Shown: in pieces, positions 1-8,998 of the stretch
How positions within the stretch are numbered: position 1 is the first letter of the stretch
Layout: every line of letters starts with the position of its first letter
Source of the DNA: Salipaludibacillus sp. CUR1
GTDB lineage: Bacteria > Bacillota > Bacilli > Bacillales > Salisediminibacteriaceae
Assembly (NCBI RefSeq): GCF_021028955.1
Contig: NZ_JAIWPE010000025.1
Location: 1 to 64,000 of the forward strand
Direction of reading: 5' to 3'
Length of the DNA: 64,000 nt
Translations under genes and position numbers: made by a program
Notes under the pieces: model-generated
What the model was told of the DNA's origin: nothing
Databases searched by the model: none
The model's input: only the letters and a program-made list of their open reading frames with translations

Positions 1-128
1 TTGTCCCAAATGATCCTAAGATCATTATCTAGAAATATCTTGAGACGCCCAATCAAAAAGCCTTGGGTGTAAAGAAATTTATAAGCTCAATTATGGGCTT
101 AAATATAATATACGAGGAGGTATATAAA

Positions 129-572
129 ATGAGCAGTAAGAAGATGACCTTTCAGGTTACTGGAAGTACGGAACAAATGAAAGCTGATCTGGAAACTAAT
201 GGCCACAAGGTAATTATAGACGAACCGGCCGGTATGGGCGGAACTGATCAGGGCCCGGATCCTCTTTCAAATATGCTTGCTTCCCTTGCCGGTTGCGAGA
301 ACGTGATTGCCAATATGGTTGCTAAAGACATGGATTTTGACCTTCAATCCATCGAGTTTGATATTCATGGTGAACTCGATCCGCGAGGTCTCATGGGCGA
401 TGAAAATGTCCGCCCTTATTTTGAAAAGGTCCACATCAATGCAAAAGTGTCCACCAGCGAGTCACAGGAACGCATTGAAGAACTGAAGGAAAAAACAGAT
501 TCCCGCTGTCCCGTTTTCACGACACTTCAAGCCGCCGGAGTGGAGCTTGAAGCAAATTGGACGAAAGCTTAA
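129..572 (+). CDS. OsmC family peroxiredoxin-like protein
   Basis: OsmC/Ohr-fold protein of 147 aa, a family that reduces organic or lipid hydroperoxides with a pair of cysteines. Both cysteines are present: Cys56 in a LAGCEN context and Cys127 in SRCPVF. The ATG at 129 was chosen because GAGGAGG lies directly upstream (114-120); an in-frame start at 63 has no ribosome binding site. The cytoplasmic protein stands alone and ends in a strong bidirectional terminator. Family membership is clear; the physiological substrate is not shown by the sequence. Confidence 0.88.
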   Translation: MSSKKMTFQVTGSTEQMKADLETNGHKVIIDEPAGMGGTDQGPDPLSNMLASLAGCENVIANMVAKDMDFDLQSIEFDIHGELDPRGLMGDENVRPYFEKVHINAKVSTSESQERIEELKEKTDSRCPVFTTLQAAGVELEANWTKA

Positions 573-613
573 TTTTTCTTGTGTAACAGTCATTAAACAG
601 GACTGGTTGCACC

Positions 614-643
614 AAAAAAACCAGGGGCTCCCCTGGTTTTTTT
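614..643. terminator. Bidirectional rho-independent terminator
   Basis: Perfect 7-bp stem CCAGGGG/CCCCTGG with a two-base loop, flanked by A7 on the left and T7 on the right. It can therefore stop both the OsmC gene (plus strand) and the convergent PLD-family gene (minus strand). Confidence 0.9.
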
Positions 644-715
644 AAGTGCACTTTTCATTGCATGTAAGCTCCACTTAATCATTTGTACTTTCGTATCCTT
701 TTACTTTCTGAACCT

Positions 716-2161
716 CTAAAGCATATGTTCAAAAAATCTCGTAAAGAAAGCCCACACATTTTTTCTGAACCTCTTAGCATCAGGCACGTCTGCTTCTTCT
801 GAAAACTCGCTTTCTTCAAAGGATCCATCATCCTTTACTAGCAGGCTCTCGTGTGTCATTAGCTTGTCCACATGGTCTCTTAATTCCAGGGCAACTTCTT
901 CACTGTCCACCACAATCATGCTTTCCGTACTTAAATACACGCTTCTCGGATCTAAATTGAACGAACCGATCATACTGATTCTGTCGTCGATCATATAGGA
1001 TTTTCCGTGAATAGACTGGTCTGGCCCCTGATATTCGTGCACGTCCGCCAATGTTCCAGCAAGCTCTTCCCTGTGCCTGGAGTAGCCCCCAAACGCAGGA
1101 AGGTTCGGACTGGCCGCCAGCGAATTAGTCAAAATATCGACTTCTGACGCGGCAATGTTGTCGAGATCCAAATGCTTCATCACCCGGTCGGAAGGTATAA
1201 TAAACGGACTTTGCATAAAGATATACTCTTCTGCACTCTCCAGCAGGTTTGTAATATCCCTCCACACTAACGGTTCTTTATTCATTCGTTCAATAGGATT
1301 ATGAATAAATGTCACTTTTCTGGTCGGTAAAGAACGCTCTTCCCAGTCAATTTCCTGATGAAATAATTCGCTGTAGGAATAATGGAACTCATCCAGTATT
1401 TCTCTCAATTCATTAAGCTGGTCTTCTCCTGCCTCAAGCTGCCTCTCTGACACGTCCTCTGTCTGGGACCGGGAAAAATCATGGTTCCAGACATAATCAA
1501 AATAATTTTGTATATCTCCTATGACACTTTCGGAAGCGTTCCCGCCACCTGTATTATATATCACGGCATCACGGTCATTTGTCGCCCCTTCAAATCCTTC
1601 AGACGCAAAATATCTGTCACCAATATTTCTACCGGTAATCATCGACAGATTATTATCTGAAATAACAAGTTTATCGTGCAATCTGTTATTAAGAGTCCAC
1701 GGTCTTAGCAGGTCCACCGGTTCATAAAATTTTAACTCGATATTAGGATGGCTGGCAAATGCATAAACAATATCTGTATATTCCCCTCTCATCCCATGGA
1801 ACATGCCATCTAAAAGCACTCTGACTTGCACTCCCCTGTCTGCCGCTTCCACGATGGTGGCATGGAAAATATCCGCTGCACTGCCTTCAGTGAGCTTGAA
1901 GTTTGTAATATCCAGCGTTTCTTCTGCATTTTCCTTAATATTATTCCTTGCTTCTTTCGATTCCAGCCTTCCTTCAATAAGAGCCACTCTGTCATCCGAT
2001 TCTTCATCTCCATAAAAACGCTCCGGATCGTGATCTTCCGGGCTGCTGTCTGAGTCATATCCCGACAGCTGAAAAATGAATAATCCGGAGATAAGCGCAT
2101 AAAGGACATATCCAAAAATGATAAATAATACGATTCCTGCTATTCGTTTAATCTTTCTCAC
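716..2161 (-). CDS. Phospholipase D / cardiolipin synthase-like membrane-anchored protein
   Basis: 481-aa PLD-superfamily protein with one N-terminal transmembrane helix (about residues 8-31) and two HKD catalytic motifs: HDKLVISD at about 162 and HGKSYMID at about 385, each followed by the usual G-x-x-N. Two HKD motifs form one active site in cardiolipin synthases and related phosphodiesterases. A single anchor and the spacing between motifs resemble the ClsC/YmdC branch more than the two-helix ClsA type. The start is a GTG with a poor ribosome binding site, so the exact N-terminus is uncertain. It is transcribed alone, divergent from the secreted 3D-domain gene. Confidence 0.8.
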   Translation of the reverse strand: MRKIKRIAGIVLFIIFGYVLYALISGLFIFQLSGYDSDSSPEDHDPERFYGDEESDDRVALIEGRLESKEARNNIKENAEETLDITNFKLTEGSAADIFHATIVEAADRGVQVRVLLDGMFHGMRGEYTDIVYAFASHPNIELKFYEPVDLLRPWTLNNRLHDKLVISDNNLSMITGRNIGDRYFASEGFEGATNDRDAVIYNTGGGNASESVIGDIQNYFDYVWNHDFSRSQTEDVSERQLEAGEDQLNELREILDEFHYSYSELFHQEIDWEERSLPTRKVTFIHNPIERMNKEPLVWRDITNLLESAEEYIFMQSPFIIPSDRVMKHLDLDNIAASEVDILTNSLAASPNLPAFGGYSRHREELAGTLADVHEYQGPDQSIHGKSYMIDDRISMIGSFNLDPRSVYLSTESMIVVDSEEVALELRDHVDKLMTHESLLVKDDGSFEESEFSEEADVPDAKRFRKNVWAFFTRFFEHML

Positions 2162-2480
2162 CTCTTCTGCTGCATATAAACTGGAAAATTATTTAATCTG
2201 CAACCCGTATACCCTTTTTTATTTAAACTTACCCGTCGATCTCCCCGGGATAGTTATCACACAACAGGTGCTGTATAAGTCTTTCCTTGTCTAACCCCGG
2301 AATTGTACGTGTATAACAGCTATCCAAAACTTCCAAATTCAGACAACGAGGAGGCCATTATACATTATTCTTTTATTACAATCTGTTTTCAACTTTTTTA
2401 AACATTATTCAGATTGTACTATCTCGTTTTCATTGTCTATATGGATTACCTAAGTTTGAAAATCAAGGAGGCAAACAAAT
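2162..2480. other. Divergent intergenic region
   Basis: 319 bp between the PLD-family gene and the 3D-domain gene. It must hold both promoters. A possible plus-strand promoter is TTGTAC at about 2415 with TATATG 18 bp further on. An isolated GAGGAGG at about 2349 is not followed by an ATG, GTG or TTG at proper spacing, so no small gene is called. Confidence 0.35.
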
Positions 2481-3749
2481 ATGAGTTTATTAACGTCAAC
2501 GTTAAAGTCTGTTTTACTGACTTTAACAGGGTTAGCCGTTTTTTTGATGGTCATGCCTGCAGCAGCTGACGCAGGAAATGATAAGGAATTTGGAGAAAAA
2601 ATGCTGGGGAAAGGGAAAAATCATTCTCATGTAATGGAACTGCAGGAACTGCTTGAAGCGCATGGCTACATAGAAGACAGTGTGCAGGAAGGAGTATTCG
2701 ATCAAGCAACGTATGAGGCTGTTACGGCCTTTCAACAGGAGATCGGCATTTTTGTGGACGGCTTGGCAGGCCCGCAAACAATAGGAGCTTTGTCAATTTT
2801 ACAAAAAGGAGATAAAGGCGATGTGGTTCTCGCCCTTCAGGAAGACCTTCACCGTCTCGGCTATTACCGGGCTGCCCTTGATGGCATATTCGGTCCTCTC
2901 ACTCATCAGGCAGTTAAAGACTTTCAAACAGCAGAAAATATATTAGCTGACGGGCTTGCTGGTCCGCAAACATACGGCGCTTTACATCTGGCCGCTCAAG
3001 CTCAAACTGTAACTGGGGAGCCGGAACAAAATGAGGAAAACTCAAAAGAAGAAAACACTGAGCTGGAAAAAACTGAGGAAAACACAGAAGCAGGAATAGA
3101 AGAAGAGGGTGAAAAAGATGACCAGGTAAATGAATCATCTGAGCAGACTGAAGAACCGGCTTCAGCTATGGATGATGCAGCAGAATCAGAGGACACAGCT
3201 GAAGAGACAATCAGTTCCGCTCCAGAAGAGGCAGCTGAGGAAGAAACGACTGACACAACAATCGAAGAAAGCACTGAGGAAGCCGCTGATATTAATGGAG
3301 ACCAAGGATCAGAAGGATCACGTGAAGACCCAACAGCATCTGGCGAGGCAGAAGAAAATTCAGAGGAAGAGAGTCAGGAAACTGAAGCAGATGAAAGTTC
3401 TGATAGCTCATTAAACGACAGTGCTGACAGCCAAAGTGAATCATCGGGTTCTACAGAGGGAACAGTCTTGACCGTAGAAGCTACCGCCTATACCGCTTAT
3501 TGCAACGGGTGTTCAGGTATAACTTACACCGGCCTGGACCTTAGAAACAACCCGGATAAAAAAGTAATTGCCGTTGACCCGAATGTTATTCCTTTAGGCT
3601 CAAAAGTATTTGTTGAAGGATACGGGACAGCAGTTGCAGGAGATATTGGCGGCGCTATAAAAGGCCATAAAATAGATTTATTTATGCCTGACAGAACTGA
3701 TGCGATCCAATTTGGCCGGCGGACCCTGGAAATAACTGTGCTGGACTGA
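2481..3749 (+). CDS. Secreted peptidoglycan-binding protein with C-terminal 3D domain
   Basis: 422 aa, exported: signal peptide about 1-32 ending in an AAADA region. Two PG_binding_1 repeats follow (about 45-105 and 112-170, each with a D/G-L-A-G-P-Q-T core), then a long Glu/Ser/Thr-rich linker (about 175-325), then a C-terminal 3D domain (about 330-422) with the characteristic acidic GDIGGAIKGHKIDLF block. 3D domains occur in YuiC/YocH-type and resuscitation-factor-like wall lytic enzymes, so a role in wall turnover is likely. The acidic linker, with almost no basic residues, fits a protein exposed to high salt. AAGGAGG lies just upstream of the ATG. Confidence 0.85.
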   Translation: MSLLTSTLKSVLLTLTGLAVFLMVMPAAADAGNDKEFGEKMLGKGKNHSHVMELQELLEAHGYIEDSVQEGVFDQATYEAVTAFQQEIGIFVDGLAGPQTIGALSILQKGDKGDVVLALQEDLHRLGYYRAALDGIFGPLTHQAVKDFQTAENILADGLAGPQTYGALHLAAQAQTVTGEPEQNEENSKEENTELEKTEENTEAGIEEEGEKDDQVNESSEQTEEPASAMDDAAESEDTAEETISSAPEEAAEEETTDTTIEESTEEAADINGDQGSEGSREDPTASGEAEENSEEESQETEADESSDSSLNDSADSQSESSGSTEGTVLTVEATAYTAYCNGCSGITYTGLDLRNNPDKKVIAVDPNVIPLGSKVFVEGYGTAVAGDIGGAIKGHKIDLFMPDRTDAIQFGRRTLEITVLD

Positions 3750-3815
3750 TTTCCAGCCACCCGACTAACGGCGTGCTTTCTATGATTGAGCTCACCTTCA
3801 CTTATATGGATATAA

Positions 3816-3847
3816 AAGCAGCCTGCCGTATCTTCGGCAGGCTGCTT
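3816..3847. terminator. Hairpin terminator between convergent genes
   Basis: 13-bp stem AAGCAGCCTGCCG/CGGCAGGCTGCTT. On the minus strand it is followed by TTTTATA, so it is best suited to end the DUF2203 gene; on the plus strand the T-tract is poor. Confidence 0.75.
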
Positions 3848-3898
3848 AAACTTTCCCCGGTCAGACCAAAACGTCTGTAGATTCCTATTGGTAAAAAA

Positions 3899-4312
3899 TT
3901 ATAACTCATCAAGAGGTTTGCGCCCCGCAAACCCTTCCTCTTCTGTGTGGTAATGAGTAATCTCCTCTTCCCCTTCTTTCCAGCAAAGAAGAATTTTTTT
4001 ATTTTCTTTTATGGAAGGAAAGTCAATCAGTCCAGGATCTATACCTTTCAACTGAGCCCCTGTATCCTGGATGTTGCTTACGTGGAGCTGAGCCTGAATT
4101 TCCAGAAATTCCAGTTCACTTTCTATTTTGAAAACTTTGTCTGTATCTGTTTGGACGTGTTGGCCGTCTGGTTTCTTAACAGACTCCAACTCTTTAAATT
4201 TATCATCAAACTTGAACTGAAGTTTCTTTAACTCATTTAACTCCTTCTTAAATACAGGAATCAGTTTATTTGCTTTCTCAACCGAAAAATAAGTTGTTGA
4301 CACTGTTTTCAC
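3899..4312 (-). CDS. DUF2203 family protein
   Basis: 137 aa, cytoplasmic. It shows the DUF2203 pattern: an N-terminal YFSVEKANKLIPVFKKEL helix, a central coiled region, and a C-terminal GLIDFPSI ... LLCWKEGE ... GFAGRKPL signature. The function of the family is unknown. It is a single gene, divergent from a small hypothetical gene. GGAGGTG precedes the ATG. Confidence 0.8.
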   Translation of the reverse strand: MKTVSTTYFSVEKANKLIPVFKKELNELKKLQFKFDDKFKELESVKKPDGQHVQTDTDKVFKIESELEFLEIQAQLHVSNIQDTGAQLKGIDPGLIDFPSIKENKKILLCWKEGEEEITHYHTEEEGFAGRKPLDEL

Positions 4313-4455
4313 CTCCAGTATTAACCTAGTATAATAAAGGTTTTTAAACGTATAAAGAAATATGCCTGATAGTAAAAATTTTCCCTTTAGTATTTAAATT
4401 TAAACCGCTATCAGTCATACTATTATTATCTCACTATATGAAAAGAGGGCTAATC

Positions 4456-4689
4456 ATGGGAGAATGCAATCTGGATCACTCTAAAAAAGACGTACTCAAA
4501 AAGTTTGAATCTCAGCGGGAGAACCTCCCTGAGAATTTATCAAGCCAATGGGTCAGTTTCCTGGAAAATGACTTAACCCAATCTGACTTAAATATGGCTT
4601 TCCACCTTCTTAAGAAATATGACCTGGCTTCCGAAGACGAAAGACGTGAACGGGAAAAGAAAATGAAAGAACTTTTTCAGTCCTATTAA
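4456..4689 (+). CDS. Small hypothetical protein
   Basis: 77 aa, highly charged, predicted all-helical (EDERREREKKMKELF near the end). The ATG at 4456 is preferred over one at 4438 because AAAAGAGGG sits 7-8 bp upstream. I do not recognise the family; it looks like a short lineage-specific cytoplasmic protein. It ends well before the terminator at 4797. Confidence 0.55.
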   Translation: MGECNLDHSKKDVLKKFESQRENLPENLSSQWVSFLENDLTQSDLNMAFHLLKKYDLASEDERREREKKMKELFQSY

Positions 4690-4796
4690 AGTACGGCTCT
4701 ATTCAATGCAAATGGAATTTTAAAATCAGGGGTTTATTGATACGGAAGGTGCCAAACTTCCGAAGCATAAAATAACAGCAAAGGAGCCTGACACGA

Positions 4797-4831
4797 AAAA
4801 GAGGAACCGGTTTAACTGCGGTTCCTCTTTT
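4797..4831. terminator. Bidirectional rho-independent terminator
   Basis: 13-bp stem AAAAGAGGAACCG/CGGTTCCTCTTTT with A- and T-rich flanks. It serves the small plus-strand gene at 4456 and the minus-strand cupredoxin gene. Confidence 0.85.
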
Positions 4832-4851
4832 CTGGCAATAAATATCCATCA

Positions 4852-5304
4852 CTATTTGACAACCAGATAGGCAATCATCGGTCCGTTGTCTTCTATTGAA
4901 GCATGAGCCGTACAGATGAGCCGGTAAACCCCCGGTGAATCGAACTGAAGGTTTAAGACCGTTTCTTCTCCTTTTTTAACCTTACCCGATACTTCCGTCC
5001 CTTCAATGATAAAAGGGTGCTCTTTCCCGTTGACCCCAAAGATACTCAATGTTACTGGCTCGCCTGCCGGCAGATAAACCGTCCCCGGATCCCATCGGTA
5101 AGATTCTATAACTTTTCCATCTTCAGTTTTCGATTTGAATTCTCCGGTAACCATATTTATTTTGTAAATGTCATCCGAATCCGAATAAACGTGAATGCCG
5201 TCAGAGTCAGTCATAAATAATACAAACGCGGAAACTCCTGCCAGCATGGCTCCTGCCAACATGAGGCCTATCATCATACGCCCTTTCACTATAAAAAAAT
5301 TCAA
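4852..5304 (-). CDS. Membrane-anchored cupredoxin-domain protein
   Basis: 150 aa with one N-terminal membrane anchor (about 9-31) and an extracytoplasmic cupredoxin fold. A type-1 copper site can be read: His96 (KEHPF), Cys131, His134 (CTAH) and Met143 (GPM). Such proteins carry electrons or copper on the outer face of the membrane. It differs from CuA proteins, which have a C-x3-C motif. Neighbouring minus-strand genes (M50 protease, HAD phosphatase) suggest no clear partner. Confidence 0.75.
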   Translation of the reverse strand: MNFFIVKGRMMIGLMLAGAMLAGVSAFVLFMTDSDGIHVYSDSDDIYKINMVTGEFKSKTEDGKVIESYRWDPGTVYLPAGEPVTLSIFGVNGKEHPFIIEGTEVSGKVKKGEETVLNLQFDSPGVYRLICTAHASIEDNGPMIAYLVVK

Positions 5305-5369
5305 ACTAAATCCCCCCAGCTCGTATTTGATTAACTATACGCGCCAGAGGGAGAAAACTTGTCTTTTTA

Positions 5370-6065
5370 TTAAAATAGCCATAAAAATTCCATAATGGAT
5401 CCCGGATCATATCCTGCCAGGATGAACACGCCGCAGCCAAAAAAGAAGGTTCCTTGAAAAAGAAAGAAAAAGCCCCAAAATGGCGCGGGTACCTTCGTCA
5501 CTTCTGCAAGGGCTGAAGCATCCCCGGCCTGGCCATTGGCCTTGATAGATAACATAAATATGATCCAGCAGCTGATAAACGCCTGGATAAGAAGGACCGC
5601 ACCAATAATAGCAATCGAATATTCGAACCAGTTTTCATACTGATTTGTATAAATGAAATATAGCGCCCCGCAAACAGACAATCCCCATAGCCAGCCAAGC
5701 ACATTTCTGACCCAGAACAACAGATTATATATGAGCAAAGCTCCTAATCCAAGCGCTAAATAGTCATACCATTGTTGGGTAAGCGCAAAAATATATACGG
5801 CACTTATGGCAGAAGCAGCCGGATAGCCTGCAAGAAGGGTAACCACTTTTCCTCCCCAGCCTCTGTGCCTTGTTATTGTCAGGCCGCCGGTATTTCTAAA
5901 CAGCGAGACGGATGTGACCCTGCCGCCCGTCAAAACAGCTGCAAACGCATGGCCGCTTTCATGGATCATCGTGTTAAACAGCTTAAAGTACGGCCCTGCA
6001 ACAGGCAAGTAGGAAATAATTGCCACGATGAAGAAAATAATTAGAAAATCGAAAAGGTCTGTCAC
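5370..6065 (-). CDS. M50-family (M50B-like) membrane metallopeptidase
   Basis: 231 aa with about six hydrophobic segments. The zinc motif HExxH is present as HESGH at residues 35-39 inside a membrane segment, as in site-2-type intramembrane proteases of the M50B group. The GTG at 6065 has CGGAG seven bases upstream. It is separated by 13 bp from the upstream Cof-type phosphatase and probably shares its transcript. The substrate is unknown. Confidence 0.78.
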   Translation of the reverse strand: MTDLFDFLIIFFIVAIISYLPVAGPYFKLFNTMIHESGHAFAAVLTGGRVTSVSLFRNTGGLTITRHRGWGGKVVTLLAGYPAASAISAVYIFALTQQWYDYLALGLGALLIYNLLFWVRNVLGWLWGLSVCGALYFIYTNQYENWFEYSIAIIGAVLLIQAFISCWIIFMLSIKANGQAGDASALAEVTKVPAPFWGFFFLFQGTFFFGCGVFILAGYDPGSIMEFLWLF

Positions 6066-6078
6066 GTCAATACTCCGC

Positions 6079-6834
6079 TTACTCTTTCCTTAAAGCGAAT
6101 TTTTGGATCGCTTTGGCGACTCCGGCTTCATTGTTTTCAGCAGTCACCCAGTCAGCACTCTCTTTTACATCCGGCTGGGCATTTCCCATGGCTACCCCGT
6201 AACCTGCTTCTTTAATCATCGCGATATCATTTAAACTGTCCCCTACTGCAAGGACGTTGCCCATGTGGCAGTTAAGTTCTTCGCACAATTTAGTTAAAGC
6301 CACCGCTTTATTGACTCCGGCAGCATTAATTTCTATATTGGTAAGGCTCGAATTGCTTACTTCCAGTTCCTGATGATTAGAAAGCAAGTCAAAGACCGTT
6401 TCTCTCACCTCATCATCCTTAATATCAAACCCGAATTTCAGCCATTCATGATTCGGAATGTCTTCAGGCATGTCATTTTTCCAGACACGGTTTACTGACG
6501 CAGCCCAATGGTGAATGCTATGTTTATTTTTCAGCTCAATCATCATTTCAATGAGATCGCTTTTCATCATTGTCCTGTCCAGTAATTCGCCATCCTTATT
6601 CCATATCTCGCTTCCGTTTCCTGTGACAAGATAAGAGTCCAGTTCCAGCTCTTTCGCATAATCTTCACAGGCCATCAGCGATCGCCCTGTACACAGGACG
6701 ACTTCCATGCCTTGTTTCTTTGCCTCTTTAATAGCCTGCCTGTTAGGCTCAGGCACTTCGTGATTATCATTCAACAGCGTCCCGTCCATATCCAAAGCAA
6801 TTAACTTAATCTCCTGAGGTTCTTTTGCCATCAT
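6079..6834 (-). CDS. Cof-type HAD-IIB family phosphatase
   Basis: 251-aa haloacid dehalogenase hydrolase. Motif I is LDMDGT with nucleophile Asp15 and Asp17; motif II is LCTGRS; the C-terminal motif is GDSLNDIAMI, followed by a VAMGNA segment typical of the Cof subfamily. Cof proteins dephosphorylate sugar phosphates and cofactors such as FMN or PLP; the substrate cannot be read from sequence. The second codon is also ATG, so the start may be three bases later. Confidence 0.88.
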   Translation of the reverse strand: MMAKEPQEIKLIALDMDGTLLNDNHEVPEPNRQAIKEAKKQGMEVVLCTGRSLMACEDYAKELELDSYLVTGNGSEIWNKDGELLDRTMMKSDLIEMMIELKNKHSIHHWAASVNRVWKNDMPEDIPNHEWLKFGFDIKDDEVRETVFDLLSNHQELEVSNSSLTNIEINAAGVNKAVALTKLCEELNCHMGNVLAVGDSLNDIAMIKEAGYGVAMGNAQPDVKESADWVTAENNEAGVAKAIQKFALRKE

Positions 6835-6857
6835 CTGCTCAACTCTTTCCTGATAAA

Positions 6858-7058
6858 TTAAAAGTAGACGTAATAAACAACAGTTAAAATTAACGCAGGA
6901 ATGAACGTTACGGCATAAATAATTGAAAGGTTAGTAAAGTGCTTTCCTGATTTTTTTTCATACTCGTCATCCCGTGGATTCACTCCTACCATAATTGTTC
7001 CAATTAAAGCCGCAACACAAATAATTCCTCCGATAATTAAATAAGGTAACATATTCAT
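6858..7058 (-). CDS. Small two-helix membrane protein
   Basis: 66 aa with two transmembrane helices (about 4-24 and 42-63) joined by a polar loop NPRDDEYEKKSGKHF. The ATG at 7058 is chosen because AGGAGG lies 12 bp upstream; an ATG at 7085 has no ribosome binding site. Family not recognised. It is the first gene of a possible run of four minus-strand genes down to 4852. Confidence 0.6.
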   Translation of the reverse strand: MNMLPYLIIGGIICVAALIGTIMVGVNPRDDEYEKKSGKHFTNLSIIYAVTFIPALILTVVYYVYF

Positions 7059-7124
7059 ATTTGCCACCACCCTCCTGCTTATCATTGTACTAAAAAAACA
7101 CAGGCCAGCCTACACTTCAGCTTT

Positions 7125-7155
7125 AAAAAAGGGGACCATCACGTGTAATGGTCCC
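7125..7155 (-). terminator. Terminator of speD
   Basis: 8-bp stem GGGACCAT/ATGGTCCC followed on the minus strand by CTTTTTT, 16 bp after the speD stop codon. Confidence 0.92.
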
Positions 7156-7170
7156 TGCTCAGCTGCTATT

Positions 7171-7980
7171 TTACTTTGGAATATTTCTTCCGTAATAAAT
7201 TTCATCCATTTCATGAGTGAGCTTTTCTGTTATTTCTTTTCGCTCCTCTTCATATAATTCATGCTTATTATAACCGAATAAGTAATTATCCAGATCAAAG
7301 TTTTTCAGCTTGCATTTCGTATGAAAGATGTTTTCCTGATAAATATTCACATCGATCATATCAAACTGTTCTTTCACTTCTTCCGGAATATAATTCTGTA
7401 TGGAATTAATGTCATGGTCGATAAAAAGTTTATGTCCATTAACATCCCTCGTAAAGCCGCGGACTCTGTAATCCATTGTCATGATATCTGTATCAAAAGA
7501 ATGAATCAGGTAATTTAATGCTTTTAATGGCGATATTTCCCCGCATGTGGACACATCTACATCCGCCCTGAAGGTACTGATTCCATCAACTGGATTATAC
7601 TCTGGGTAGGTGTGCACCGTGATGTGGCTTTTATCCAGGTGCAGGACAGCAGATTCAGGCAAAGGTCCCGGGGACTCTTCGAATGCAGAAGTAGGCGCTT
7701 CTTCTACAGGCCCCTCAGCAATCAGCATCGTGACACTGGCTCCCTGGGGCTCATAATCCTGTTTCGCAATGTTCAGAACGTGAGCGCCAATGACGCTTGC
7801 TACATCTTCAAGAATAGCTGTCAGCCTGTCAGCATTATATTGTTCATCAATATACTGAATATAGGCTTCCCGTTCTGATTTCGTTTTCGTATAACAGACG
7901 TCATACATGTTAAAACTTAATGATTTTGTCAGATTATTAAATTCATGCAGTTGAATTCGTTCATCAGGTGTCAGACTCAT
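7171..7980 (-). CDS. speD: S-adenosylmethionine decarboxylase proenzyme (E. coli type)
   Basis: Makes decarboxylated S-adenosylmethionine, the aminopropyl donor for spermidine. The 269-aa length matches the long E. coli-type class (264 aa) and not the short (about 125 aa) form of B. subtilis. The self-cleavage site is visible as Lys117-Ser118 in [12 protein letters not shown], where Ser118 becomes the pyruvoyl group; [12 protein letters not shown] supplies the conserved Cys. The gene is alone and has its own terminator. No spermidine synthase gene is in the window. Confidence 0.92.
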   Translation of the reverse strand: MSLTPDERIQLHEFNNLTKSLSFNMYDVCYTKTKSEREAYIQYIDEQYNADRLTAILEDVASVIGAHVLNIAKQDYEPQGASVTMLIAEGPVEEAPTSAFEESPGPLPESAVLHLDKSHITVHTYPEYNPVDGISTFRADVDVSTCGEISPLKALNYLIHSFDTDIMTMDYRVRGFTRDVNGHKLFIDHDINSIQNYIPEEVKEQFDMIDVNIYQENIFHTKCKLKNFDLDNYLFGYNKHELYEEERKEITEKLTHEMDEIYYGRNIPK

Positions 7981-8130
7981 AGCAACATTCCCCGTTTTAA
8001 ATCAAAATTAACTGGCCTTTACAAGCCTTTATGCCCAATACCCTCTGTTTTTTCGTATTAAACTTTCCGAAATAGAAAGGGTTAAGCGGTAAGCCTGTAG
8101 ATATTATACCAGACTGCCATGGTGAATATG

Positions 8131-8979
8131 TTATTTTTTTGCATTTTTTTCAGGCCCTGCAACCGGGGCACCTTCATACGATATCCAGTCACTCCAGCTC
8201 CCTGCATAAAGTTTCGGCTTTGCTCCCGCTTCAGTCAGTGCCAGGACGTTTACACACGCTGTCACACCCGAGCCGCAATAAACTACTAATTCTTTCCCTG
8301 CTTCTATATACTCTTTCAGGTCTTTTGCGTGCTGCTCCGCTCCTTTCCAAACTCCCCGCTCATCCGTCCGGTCTTCCCAATTTTCCTGGACAGCCCCTGG
8401 AATATGCCCGGCTACAGGATCAATAGGTTCATTCCTGCCCTCGTACCTTTCTTTACTCCGTGAATCAATAAGCAGCACATGATTTAATTTTTCTTTAAGG
8501 TCGCCGGCATTGACAAGCATAGGAGGCTGCACCTCAGGGATAAAGGTGACTGGATCATGTTCCGGCACCTCAGAGGTCGTGTCATACCCTTTTCTTTTCC
8601 ATTCTGAAAAGCTGTCTTTAAGGACGTAAACTTGAGGGTGACCCGCATATGTCAGCATCCACCAGAGCCGGGAGGCCATCGCCCCGGCCTGGTCATCGTA
8701 TATCACCACCGTTATCTCTTTGGAGATTCCTGCATTTCCTACCATTAAAGAAAAGTCCTCCAGCGACGGCAGCGGATGTCTCCCTCCATGTTTTCCGACC
8801 GGGCCTGATAAATCTTTTTCGAGATCCATATACACCGCACCGGGGAGATGCTCCTTGTCGTACGCTTTCTTTCCTGCATCCGGGTCTTTTAAGTTAAAAC
8901 GGCAGTCAACTACAGCGACATTCGCCTGATTAAGTCTGCCGGCAAGCCAGTTTGAGTCAACTATGTTAGAAATACTCAT
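8131..8979 (-). CDS. Thiosulfate/3-mercaptopyruvate sulfurtransferase (tandem rhodanese)
   Basis: 282 aa with two rhodanese domains, the second carrying the catalytic Cys235 in CGSGVTA. That six-residue loop with Gly-Ser-Gly is typical of 3-mercaptopyruvate sulfurtransferases (SseA) as well as some thiosulfate enzymes. The ATG at 8979 follows GAGGGTG; an upstream in-frame extension to 9090 runs into the preceding gene and is rejected. It lies 19 bp downstream of the helical half of the split Rieske gene and may be cotranscribed. Confidence 0.85.
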   Translation of the reverse strand: MSISNIVDSNWLAGRLNQANVAVVDCRFNLKDPDAGKKAYDKEHLPGAVYMDLEKDLSGPVGKHGGRHPLPSLEDFSLMVGNAGISKEITVVIYDDQAGAMASRLWWMLTYAGHPQVYVLKDSFSEWKRKGYDTTSEVPEHDPVTFIPEVQPPMLVNAGDLKEKLNHVLLIDSRSKERYEGRNEPIDPVAGHIPGAVQENWEDRTDERGVWKGAEQHAKDLKEYIEAGKELVVYCGSGVTACVNVLALTEAGAKPKLYAGSWSDWISYEGAPVAGPEKNAKK

Positions 8980-8998
8980 GATACTCACCCTCTCTATA

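Noticed and set aside
1-72. A 23-codon open frame at the left edge ending in TAA at 70-72, possibly the 3' end of an upstream gene.
   Set aside because: Too short and without recognisable composition; a palindrome AATGATC/GATCATT lies inside it. It may be coding but cannot be supported.
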